From Diplocarpon mali (lineage: Eukaryota; Ascomycota; Leotiomycetes; Helotiales; Drepanopezizaceae): DNA of 64,000 bases. Positions 12,214 to 23,385 of this stretch are shown one piece after another. Numbering within the stretch: position 1 is the stretch's first letter; every line of letters starts with the position of its first letter. The position numbers were made by a program, and so were the translations under genes. The notes beneath the pieces are model-generated. The model was not told the origin of the DNA. It saw only the letters and a program-made list of their open reading frames with translations, and made no database searches. The stretch lies in assembly GCA_024741835.1 (NCBI GenBank), contig JAENRP010000069.1, forward strand, positions 113,233-177,232. Reading direction: 5' to 3'.

Positions 12214-14141
12214 GAGTAACCATCTATGAGGAGGATCTCAGAGGTTTGTATGAAGAGGTGATGTTGGTTTGCATAGGAATCTGCCTCTTTATGTAGCTAG
12301 TTGAATCGTATGTAGGGTTTTGAAAAAACGATCAATATCTGAGGTTGACCTCCACCTCTTGGAATCTTACCTAACGTCTGTAGGTGCATATCGTAATAGT
12401 CGGAAATGACTGTACGAGTATGAGGCCCTACCTGTAAAACGAAGCCCGGGCTAATAAGCTATCTGGCCGCAGTCGACTTAGCACCAAACTAATGCACCAA
12501 AATCGATTAGAAAGGATTCACTTTCACGCTTATCTTGCACTGGAAGTTTTGTCATCCTATTCATAATCGCGCTACGCTTTCTTTGAAACTCTAGTGGCCT
12601 GTAAGTTTCAATGTAGACGAATTACCAGTATTAGTTGAAACACTTATCTGTCCCCGTATCGCATATGTGATAATAATTATTATAAAATGTGTGATTCGAA
12701 TTGCTCTTTGGCGGTTTGGATGATGAAGTAACATTATGCTTATTACGAATTTGTAATTTTGCGACTAGAATCTAAGTGCGCAACCACGCGGAAGTATAAA
12801 ACTATGAAGGTATCAAATGTTTAGCGGTGACGGAGTTTTTCACTCATTATTATTGGACTGTAACCATGAAAACTGGAGCAACTCTTCTAATTCGGCGAAA
12901 GATCCGGCGATTTGATTTATTTCAATTTCCATTAAACGCAGCGCAGCGTAATCAAGAAACCCCTAACGCAAGTTTAAAGATCCATCTTAATAGCGAAGAT
13001 CACAAGGTCAGCATTACATGTTTCCTAAGGCCTTGAGAGATGATATGAAACCTTGATATCAAAAATATTATTTTGTCTAAAACTAGGTAGGTACGTTCCG
13101 AAAACCTCCAAAGTTAGTGCGTTGCTACTTGTATTCTTTTCGGTCACCGTAAGATCTACTTATGAATATTATAGACCCCTGCCTTTACATGAAGCGGAAT
13201 ATCATCGCCGCATAATTTTGATCTGTAGCAGAGGCAGATCGCTTATAGCCTTGAATTAAAGCCCGGCTGCTCGCATCGGAATTCAGACATCTTTCATGCT
13301 CAAGTCAACGTGAAGTATGTGTAATTTTACCAGGAATGTCGAGATGTATGAGGTGTCCCAAAAAAAAAGTGTCTGAGGGGCATATTCCAAAGTGGAAGTT
13401 TGTTCATGATTAAGACTCCCTTCAGTGAAACAGAGAGGTTCTGCCGAGAATGACTTCTCCGCCAGGTGGCTGCTCTAGGGCTGGGCTTTTCGTCGCCGCA
13501 GTCTGGTAGCTGGCTAGCATCGAGATCCAGTCATCCAGATGATTTTGCAAGATAGTCTCCTGTGCGGAAGAGCCACGAAATCCGGACGAGAAGCAGACAA
13601 GTGATGCTCAGATTCGACAACCCAAGTGCCGTGAGCCTTGAGAAGCAGGTTTACTTTGCCTGTTGTGGATGGTGACGCTCGATGCAGTATTGCAATTACC
13701 CCGCACCGGGCAAGCCACCTCACAGCTCGTCCTCCTGCTACAGTAAACTAATGCCGCATTTCTTTGGCTCTCTTGCAAGGGAGAACGCCGGCTTGGAATA
13801 TGGGCTTCTGCGGCCGAGACACAGTTTTGTCGCTCAAGGCACTGGCGAAAGAGCGAAAAATTCAAGGCTATGGATGGTCAGCATTGTGGCGGCGCAAAAG
13901 CACGTGCATGATTAAGAAGATTCGAAATATGCCATGCAGCTTCTCCCGGGTATGGAAACAAGGCCTGTCGCTATCAGACCTACTCTGCGCGGGCGCGGCA
14001 TGAAAGAGAGAACTCAGGTCGAGGCTATGATGGATGAAAATTTACCTTCTCTTCACATACGTAGCGTAGCGTACATCCGAGTAACACTTGGCTACACTTA
14101 TCTACGTGCTAATCAATCTGCGAAAAAGGTATTCATTCATG
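12214..14141. other. Intergenic region between trehalase and ArfGAP gene
   Basis: No gene was recognised. The distal part of the trehalase promoter is AT-rich. The piece at 13400-14050 is more GC-rich and has overlapping short frames on both strands, none of which resembles a protein I know or shows splice-joined homology. Confidence 0.5.
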
Positions 14142-16298
14142 CTATCTCATAGATCTTGCGGATATCGAGCCCCAAGCATCTGGACTGTGACGACCATTGG
14201 CCCACCCGCCTGCATCCACACTCTCTTTACTCACGTGCCGGCTTCCTCCATTCTGCTTTGGCTGAAATTGGCCCATCGGTCCCATGGTATCACCTGGATT
14301 CTGGACTGCATTACCTCCGCTCATCGCAAAAGGGTTGTTGTTCCCCGCAACTAGAGGAGACGAGACTTGCTGTAGCTGTTCAGCTGCTTGCGGTCTGGAT
14401 ATGTTCGGTTGTGGCTGGCCTTGGCCCTGGTTCTGCTCGGGTGGTACAATGGGTTGAGCGGGTGTCGGGGCCATTTGAGGATAGTTGTACAGGTCCATTA
14501 TACTTTTCTTATCCGCTCTGAGGGTTTTCTGCGGCATTTGAGGGTGCGTCAGTTGCCTTTGCCCTTGGTATTGTTGGTTGTAGCCGAATATTTGTTGGGG
14601 GGATTGTTGCGCTTGCTGAGCTTGCTGCTCATTAAAAAAAGGGTTGACCTGCTGCGGCGCGTTCTGACTTAGGAAAGGATTCATCGGCTGTTGCTGCAAG
14701 GCAGCCCCTCCGTTTCCAAAGAAAGCAGAGCCGTACTGCTGTGCAGGAGACTTCTGTTCCATCGGACTTTGATAGAGACTTTGATGCGGCGTCAATTGCT
14801 GGTTGTATGGGTTACTTGTAGATCTCGTATCCAAATTAAGCTGGGGCGCTTGAGCCGGTTGCTGCTGCACAAAAGGGTTGTTGCTACTCTGCTGAGGCTG
14901 GATCTGTGACTGATTTTCGTAGATCACTGGTTGGTAGAACTGCTGAGGTACAGAGGGGACAGGAGGGGTTACGGATTGTGAGTGTAATTGCTGGTTAGGA
15001 GGTTGCGCAGCGGGAAAGCCACCAGTGCGGTTTGGGAAAAGTGGTGGTGAAGGCTGAACTGACATGTTCTGGAAGGCTTGGTTGAGGTTGTACTGCGACT
15101 GTGATGGCGCAAATCCGAACGGATTAGAACTTTGAGCCGTTTGGTAAGGGTTATTTCCCATCATCTGAGGAGCAGGTAACTCTCCGGTAGACTGAGAGGA
15201 CTGAGGTGGCGCTGCAGGAGGCGTGGTATCCAGCATATCAAACGGATTCGACGAGTTCGGCGAGGGCAGGTTTTTCGTTCGACTTATCGTCAAACCAGTG
15301 GGGACCCCTACAGGCGACCGTGAGGATATCTTCTGAGGTCCAGCGAGTCCCGGAGATTTCAATGTTCCCCCATCTCCAAGCCGCACCAGAGTTTCAATTG
15401 ATTTTTCCAGATTTCCACTCAAGCCCTTGAGAACTGCCGTGTTCCTTCTATCATCTCTAAACCCCATATCCCGTAGCTTCTGCAACTTCAGCTCCAAGTC
15501 ATCAGGTCCTCCTGCGCCTACTGCCGCACCAAATATCCTCGATTGTTTGTTCCTCGGTGGAGACTGTGACCGCTGTCGCGTATTGTTGTCATAGTCTTGC
15601 CTTGCAGCTGCTTCTTTGCGAGACTTTGACGACAATGGAAAGATCGAGGAGGCTGATCTGAATCCAAATCTACCACCAGTTTTTGGTGGCGGAGGAGGAG
15701 GTTGGTCATCCGAGTTCGTACTTCCAGTGTTGTTTCTCCCGGTCGGCTTTGGCGCAGCCTGATCAATATATTTCCCCCTAATGAACCTCTCCATTGCCGA
15801 ATCTGCTTCATCGGCGTCGAAAGGAATTGGAGGCCTCGTATTTTGTGGATTATACATTCGGTTCGATGCGACGTTTCCAACTCGCTTCATGTTCTGCCAG
15901 ATCTTAGTGATTGTCTACAAGTCGCCCTGGAAGCAACTTACTTCTACCTGCTCATTTGTCCAAGAGTCCATACTCAATGACTTGACTTTCGTGATGTGGG
16001 TCCCCAACTTCCTATGTAGAGCAGCGCATCGCATGCAGAGAAATATACCCAGCTGTTTTTAAAATAAGTACGTGTCTCCAGTCAATCCAGTTCAGGTTTT
16101 ACTCACACTCCAGCTTGCCCATCCTGTTACAATGTCATTAGGTTAGATAACAACCCAATCTTCTTTGGAGGATCTTGACGTACCTGGATTCCTTGCCTGA
16201 CAATCTGCGCACACATTGTTTCCTGGCACAGACTTTATGAGATCTTGAAGAGAGCGCTCATTTCGCGCCTGCTGCCTCTTGCTTAAAGCGCCAGCCAT
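14142..16298 (-). CDS. ArfGAP with UBA domain, Gts1/Ucp3-like
   Basis: This is predicted to stimulate GTP hydrolysis by Arf-type GTPases in vesicle traffic. The architecture, ArfGAP zinc finger, UBA, then a Gln/Pro/Asn-rich tail, matches S. cerevisiae Gts1 and S. pombe Ucp3. Exons 16298-16184, 16123-16107, 16052-15942 and 15893-14142 join to 664 residues. The zinc ligands are C30, C33, C50 and C53 with the standard CxxC-x16-CxxC spacing, followed by AALHRKLGTHITKVKSLSMD. The UBA domain is at roughly residues 190-240 (LQKLRDMGFRDDRRNTAVLK). From about 300 to the end the protein is disordered, with NPF-like motifs (SSNPFGFAP, NNPFAMSGG) that often bind EH domains. Exon 2 is only 17 nt, yet it is needed to complete the zinc finger (NPG-WASWS-LGIFLC). 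A second ATG directly upstream, at 16301, would add one Met. Confidence 0.93.
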
Positions 16299-17339
16299 CA
16301 TTCACTCTCTCCTTTTGAAATGTATGCCCAACTTCCGCCGGACAGTCGAAATCCTTAAGTCAACCAGCTATAAAACTCCCCAGCTTGAGTCAAGAGTCGG
16401 CTGGGCTGAAACCACAAGTTACACCTTTGTACAATGCATTAGTTGAATGAGGAAAAAGAAACAGGAATATCAGGTTCGGCACCCAATCATAAGAGGTCAT
16501 CAATCGTGAATGGATCATACGCAGAACAGAGGTTGCGCAGAGAGGTGGCGGGAGAAAAGGAGAGTTCGGTGGAGTTGCGACCAGGTCTGGGCTAGGCAAA
16601 GCCAACATATATTATTTGCAGGGGGCAAAGCCGGCTAGAGAGCTACTTGTACAAACGACCTCCTTTACCAGTTTGGCCTAACTTCCGCCACTTTATGATT
16701 TTGGAACTCACAATGAGGACCTTTAATGTGTCAGTTAGTATATTCCTGTACTTTTCAATTGTTGCTTCCTTGCAAACTGCTCAATCTATCCTTCTCCACG
16801 CCTCTTTTCATATCATTCTAGAGTATTTCTAGTTACTAGGTATTTCTATACAACATCTCTGCAGCAAGTCCTAGTTGAATGTAATTCTATAAATGCCTAT
16901 GCGTATAAACACATCTTTCCTTTGGTCTCACTGGTCAATAGTTTGTTCTTCACTTCTTGCTGACAGTACCAGTCTATGCGCTTACTCAATCTGCTCTGCT
17001 TATTGGCTTTCTATCAGAGTTAGATTACCTGACCAGTATTATTCAATTACAATATCATTCGATTTGTTATTGCAAATTTCCACAGGATCAAGTTTCCTGA
17101 TCTCATATCAACCGCTGGGACTCTACACTTGCTGCCCAATTTCACCTTTCTAACCATCATTCTCACGCTCCACCTCCAGAAAAGACCCCTCATCCATCAA
17201 AAGTCTTGTTAAATCTCTCGATCTCCTCCGCCACATCGAGGGCAGCTACTGCAAAGCTATTTAGATATCATATTAAAGGTCGCATTGTATTTTACGGCAT
17301 AATTCTTGGCATTGAAATCGGCGGTTTGGAGTTTCCTAA

Positions 17340-18056
17340 AGCGCCCTTTTTTTTGAATATACTATATTTGTTCTAAACTTTAAAGCATAAGCGAAAAGCG
17401 CTATAGTGACAATAAGTACAAGGAGAAACTAGTATAAAATCTCCTTGAAATTATTATTTAGTCTATTATACCTATACGGGACTCTGCTTCCTTAGATAAG
17501 ATTCTATATCTTAGTAGTTATTCTCTTTGGATCTTAGGCAAGTATATTTTTAAAGATGTGCTTAAATGAACAAAGCCGCCTTTGGTTCTTTATCCTAAGG
17601 TAGCCCACCTTGCTAATACGACTATTCTTTTAACTTATATCAAGCATGTTACTATTTAGCAACGGCTATTAATTACAACCCTTCTTATCGACTCTATCTT
17701 TCGAAGAAAATCTTCGAAGTTGTCAGGCTTTGAGAAATATCTTTCTCTCTCTTTCTCTTTCTTATATATCATAACCCGTCTGGTTCTCTTTTGCGTCTAA
17801 TGTCGGGCCCTTCCTTTTAGCGCAGGAATATATCTAAATAATCCTAAAGCACGCAAGAAGACATTGAAAATAAAACTTATTTATAGAAAGGTAAGAGTAT
17901 AAATTTTTATTTCCAAGGCTTATAGAAAGTTATAGCTTCATTTGGATTAGGTTCTAATATTTCGCAGTTGAAAGGACTAAATCTCGGCTTTGTAAACTCT
18001 TTGAAAGAGTCTATAGATTCGTAGGAGACACCGCGTACAGGTATTGAGTCGTCTCT
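17340..18056 (+). repeat. Dispersed AT-rich repeat, copy 1 (left arm)
   Basis: This starts near a T-rich run (GCGCCCTTTTTTTT) and ends in GTAGGAGACACCGCGTACAG...GAGTCGTCTC. The same sequence family recurs at 18502-19204 (reverse), 24990-25083, 43125-43566 with 44326-44362, 57755-58378 and 59163-60085 (reverse). The copies are highly diverged and very AT-rich with no open frame, as expected of a RIP-mutated transposon remnant. I did not recognise a transposase. Confidence 0.7.
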
Positions 18057-18501
18057 TATTTAAGTATATAGTATAGTTTCAGACAGAGCTGCAGATTTAC
18101 GGCATAAATTCTTTTATTTTACTTAATGAAATTTGAATACGTTAGTAAACGCATATAGTTTGCCACTAGGAGTTTTCGAAAGCCAAGCCTTAATGCTTCT
18201 TGGTTAAGACTGTATCGTAAAACTAATATCCCCCTGGAACAGACGCTAATTCGTTAAAAAACTGGACCGAAGCTCTCATGCGATCTTCTAAGTGGCAGTA
18301 GACAGTCCTTGCTAGCTTTCAACTACTTATCAAAGACTGGTCTATTATAGGTATATCAGTATAAAAACTACTAGAGAGTAGCAAGGCCTGAAAATATTGG
18401 TATTATTAGTGGAACTCCCTTAAAGTCTGCCTACACCGGCTCCAGTTTTGGTACAGTTTTTATATAATATACTCTTTATTCCGGGTTAAAGAGTCGGTCT
18501 T

Positions 18502-19204
18502 GGGAGACGACGACTTAATACCTATACGCGGTATCTCCTGTGAACCTGCAGACTCTTTAAGAGTCTGTAGAGCCGAGATTAAGTCCCTTCGACTACGAAG
18601 TAGCCAAACCCTAAGTCGAATAAAGGCAGCACTTTTCAAAAGCTTCGGAGTGAAATAATTTTATATTACCTCTTTTACAACTACCCTCTACTTTCGACCT
18701 CTACTTGTATACTCTGAGATTATTCAAATATATGCCTATAATCAAAGGAAAGGCTTAACGGAGGATATAAAGGGGAAAAGGGCAGGTTATAGCATATAAG
18801 GAGGAAAGAAAGGTTTACATTTTGAATAATTTTATTTATAAAAGTTGATAAGAAGGATTATAATCAAGAGCCGCTGCCTATCAGTAAGACGCTTGATATA
18901 GTTGAATAATAGCCGCTATGGGCGTAAAGGGCTTGTCCTAAGTTAGAGAACTTTAACGACTCTATTTTTTAAGGTACCTTTCAAGAACATTCTCGCCCGA
19001 GACCTTGAGAGAATCACTACAGACTTAGATGTAAATTAAACTCTTATTTAAGGAACCGGAAACTCTAAGGATTATAGGCTAAGTGGTAAATCGCAAGGAG
19101 TTTTTTCACACTAATTTCCTATTTATACCTAACCCGACTATATCGTTTCTCACTCATGCAACATAATTTAAATCCAATGTAGAATACTCAAAGGAAAAAA
19201 AGGG
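18502..19204 (-). repeat. Dispersed AT-rich repeat, copy 2 (inverted right arm)
   Basis: Reverse orientation of the family. It begins GGGAGACGACGACTT, runs through GCAGACTCTTTAAGAG and TAGAGCCGAGATTAAG, and ends near ACTCAAAGGAAAAAAAGGG. With copy 1 it forms a 1.9-kb inverted repeat with a spacer of about 450 bases (18057-18501). The spacer has no recognisable coding content. Confidence 0.7.
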
Positions 19205-20351
19205 TCAGTTTAAAGTAACTCGACAAGCGCTAAATCTTCAACCTTAGCTCTCGATGCAACCTACCGCTGATTCACAGACACATTTATCCTTTTCAACAAG
19301 AGGTTCATCTTAGGCAATTCAAGGAAGCTGCTTCTCAACTAATCCTCGCACCATCTTCTCTTTATGAACCATGCAGCTCTTCGTGAAACCTCGTCATAGC
19401 TCTGTGCTACTACCAGTGCCCACTTGAGACTTACAATTCCTTAATGCAGTCCATCTCATCGGATTACATTCTTCTTTTTCTTATCGGCGATGCTTGTCAA
19501 AAGAAATTTGAATCATCTTCCGCCATCCTTATGAGCACGTAGGCAGTGGTGAGATTCCTCGCGGGCCCTCCAAACCTAAGTAAATAGAATCTCATCGATT
19601 AATCATCTGTATTTCTACGCTTCAGTTTCGTACTATACAGACTCCGTCCAATAGTATATCTTTGGACTTTGGTACCCTAAATTCGCCGCTTGAAGTCTCC
19701 GAACAAGGCGCTCTAATGCCCAAAACAAGAATCACAACAGTAGAACCGGATCCCAGGAATATCAAATGATAGTCAGTAAAAACCAATTCAGAGAAACTAT
19801 TATGTTGATGTCACGTGAGATAAGTGGACGGCCGGTATTAGGGAATGAGAAATCGAAACCGCCACGCCATGATTTGCAGGGTCGACTATTAACGGGTCCC
19901 GACGAATTTTTCTGCCTCGATAAAAAGTATCAAATAGAAGATACACCAGACGCCGTGGTTAAACTTTGACATTATTTTCAAGTGTCACACGTATCTTCCA
20001 CAACGAAAGCTAACAACAAATGATAAGTACAACCGGAAAGATCAGCTGTCATTCCCATGTCCAACATACTCATTACACAGGAGACTAAACCAGCAACTTC
20101 CTTTCTAGCATCAAAATATTCCTCACCAATCTCTCCCTTGTATAACGCCAACTAGTCGCCAACACATCGTCCACGTCTCACCCTAGGTGTTCAGACCACG
20201 AAGTAATCCTGTTCAATATCGCAGTTGAAAGAGAAAAAATAGGAAGGTTGTAAGCATACATAGTTTTAACAGATAGAATCATAGCGCCGTAGCAGATCTC
20301 GCGTGATCGAATTTCAATCTCGTGAGCCTGTGGACGGGGCAGGACTCAGCA

Positions 20352-23300
20352 CTAGTAGCCCCGACGCCTCGCTCTACCACTTCCCAGGTCTATGTTCTTC
20401 ATCTCTTCCAACAATGCCCAGGCATCGCCGCCGCCACCGCCAGGCTGATGTTGTGGTGGTCCTTGGATTCCCATGGGCACCTTCGCGGGAATTGGTGGAG
20501 GGCCATTCGCGCCTCGATAGGCGGGGCTGCCACTGTAGCTTGATGCATAGTTCTCACTTGACTGGAAGTCGGTAGAGTAGGACCTAGGTAGACTTCTTTG
20601 CGAGTAACTATTGTCCTGGTAGGGCGTGATGGGAGCCAGTGGGCTCGAACCCTGCGCAGGGTGAGCCGACATCCGGGCTGCCTTCTTTTGCAACCGATTA
20701 CGGCCAGTTTGAGGCGCTGAATCATATGGCAGTGTGTTACTTGTGTGGATGGGCGATGAGGCCGACAAGGAATGGGGTCGCCCGGCTACTCTCAGTGGTC
20801 GCCGCCCTGTTGTCGAGATTGGCTGAGGACCATTTGGTGGTGGTCTATAGTTCCGATCTGGAGTTTGCGATGCGTACTTTGAACCCTTGGATTCTAGCAA
20901 GGGTGCATAGTTTGACTCGGGAATGTGATCACTTGGATCAATTTCTCGGCCATCGTGAGTGATGATTTTTGCATCGGGATCTACCTTCGTCGTATCGTAG
21001 GCTGCACTCAGAGATGTCGTGGACTCAGAGCCAACGAGACTTGGATTCAGGGCATTATAGGAGTCAGGTCCAAAAGGAATGCCTGATAGCCTTCTCATTT
21101 CGTTAGAAGGCGGTGGCGCAGGGCTAACAGACTTGCGAATTGGTCGAGAATCAGGAGAGACACCCCTTTGCTCCACGGCCGGATCGATGGCAGTCGAGAA
21201 TCGACTTTGACGCTCATCATACGTACATGCCACTGGGACAAAACCAGCGTCATTTCCATGATAAGACAGTAGCTTTGGTTTGGTTTGCTGGTACTGAGGC
21301 GAATTCTGATACCTCCCTGCAACCTGGGAATTGATTGCTTGCTTCTCTTCATATATTCTCTCGGATAATTCCTGTGCAATCATAGGATCCATACCGGGAA
21401 CCAATGTAGCTGGTACAGAGGGCAGGGCGTAATTAGACGATATGTTTGCTTGATCCTCGAATTGCCCTCGTTGGTGCTGGTAGCCCGGATTAGAGACCGT
21501 TTGATCTTGAGATTCACTTCCTGGTCGTTGATAGTTCAAACGACCTCCTATATGTCCCTCAACCCGCGATCTATAATCCTGTTGCTTCATAGAGTTGTAC
21601 GATCTTTGAGACGAAATAGTGACATCAATTTGCGACTGATCTCGGAACGAATTCTGGGGATTCGAGTATGCCACTGAGCTGTTCGAGTACTGATGTATGG
21701 GAGTATTCGATGTGCCGTTTCGGCCAGAAGTGGCATTTACTCGGCCGCTCAAACTGAGAGGCGCCGGAGATGGTGCCTGTTCATACCTACGGTCATCTGA
21801 CGGCGATATCCTGGAGTCACCTCTAGGTTTGGAATAACTCGTACCGGGAGAAGGAGGAGCATCTTCGACGGTTGGTTGCATTGACCCATGGTCAGCATCA
21901 TATCTCGAATCGTAAGAGAGATGCCTAGGTGGCGATTGCTCATAGATGCCACTGGCTGACACTCGAAATTGTTCCTGATTCTTCTCTGGACTATAGGCTC
22001 GATATGTGTTGGTATGTGAGGACGATGGTACAGATTGGGGATGACCTTCATGTATCGAGGCATCGTACGCGTCTGAAGAGCGATAATCTGGGGAATAACC
22101 ATAACTATTCTGATGTTCCATAGGACGAGGGCTAACATTCTTGCTGCCTGTCCTACTTCTATGAGCCGGCGGAGGTGGTGGAGGACCTTCTGGACTTGGA
22201 GGAGAGTCATAGGTATTTGGCTGAGCAAGCTCATGTAGACCTGGCTGTCGTTGAGAGGCATAAGTATCTCGTGGATCAATGCGTTCTTCGTTGCTTCTGC
22301 AGGGGTCTGCCGAGTTGATGTGGGAGTATTCACTCCTAAATGATGGGTCGTACGTTTCGTATCGATCGTTGAGGGTAGACTGAGATGGCGGAGTAGCAGG
22401 AAATGAGTACCCGTTCAGGTTTGGGCCGCTGTCATAGCGTTGGGCAGGAGAACATTTGGATGGCGCGGTGCTGTACTCTATACTTTGAAGGGGCGACTGG
22501 TTTGGTATATAGCTGGGGGATTGGTATCTTCGCTGGGGTGTCTGGACGTGTTCGGGAATCGCTGTTGGTGGATTTTGGTATCCTCGTGGTGGTGTATGGG
22601 CATGCTCCGGTACTGATCCGTTTTGATATCCCTTAGGAGGTGCTGGCGCATGATCAGGAGCCACGGTCGGCGATGGCGGATACCCTCGAGGTGAAGTCTG
22701 AGCATGATCTGGAATTACAACTGGTGAGGCCGGGGCCCCTGTGATAGGATCCGATGGCAGAGGTCGTCTCTTCACCTGTGACTTCGGCTGTCTTGGCCCT
22801 TTGAGGGAATCTTTGCTGCTGTCGTCCACACCATTGGTAGCAGCCGGTCTGACCTTCTCTACTCTCTCTTGTTTCGGCCGCGAGTCGTAGTATGTGATTT
22901 CGATTCTGATCTCGCCAGCGTATTTGCCCTTACAACTCAAGTTGTGCCACAAGTCGTTCTGGCCTCCACCCGCGACGACTACCTCTTTCAGGTCGACCCA
23001 GGTCTCTCCGATCAAATCTGTCTTTTTGTCGTCGTTGAAAACTGAGACTTTCAGTTGATAGTAGTCGGGGGAGTCGTGAACGGTGTATCGAAGCTCTTGG
23101 TCCCTTGAATCAAAGTAAGCATTTACAATCTATGCACACTGATTCGACTTGCCATCGCGGCGTCTGACCTCCCCTTCGGTCTGTCTCGGTCTTCTTCGCT
23201 TCTTTTCCCAATCTCGCCGCGCAATAGGGATCCTGCTTGCCAATTGTCTTCCTGTTTGGCAGGTTCTTCGCGCGATCAACGATGAGGACGAGTGTTCCAA

Positions 23301-23385
23301 TTTCGGGTCCGTCCACGGTCATGTCAGAGAAAATGCCGGCTGTGTGGGCGCCATTGAGGCCACTGTGCTTCGTTTTGCTCGTCAT
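20352..23385 (-). CDS. C2-domain protein, Inn1/Fic1-like (cytokinesis)
   Basis: An N-terminal C2 domain followed by a very long Pro/Ser/Tyr-rich disordered tail is the layout of S. cerevisiae Inn1 and S. pombe Fic1. Those proteins couple actomyosin-ring constriction to septum formation through SH3 partners. Exons 23385-23153 and 23103-20352 join to 994 residues. The C2 domain covers roughly residues 28-135: GTLVLIVDRAKNLPNRKTIG, KQDPYCAARLG, then DQELRYTVHDS and DLIGETWVDL. The tail has many PxxP stretches (EGPPPPPPAHRS, NGPPPIPAKVP) suited to SH3 binding. The single intron (23104-23152, 49 bp) starts with GC, not GT: the donor reads GCAAGT. Only this choice restores the conserved TPRWDQELRY across the junction. 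The function is inferred from architecture and not shown directly. Confidence 0.85.

Larger units (their letters stand above)
16302..20351. other. AT-rich gene-free region with repeat block
   Basis: Apart from the inverted-repeat block at 17340-19204 (listed separately), this holds no recognised gene. The flanks at 16.3-17.2 kb and 19.2-20.3 kb are non-coding by inspection. The nearest part on the left should include the promoter of the ArfGAP gene, and on the right the 3' side of the C2 gene. Confidence 0.55.

Noticed and set aside
13514..14003. Cluster of short frames on both strands in a GC-richer patch
   Set aside because: No recognised domain, no splice-linked homology, mutually overlapping.
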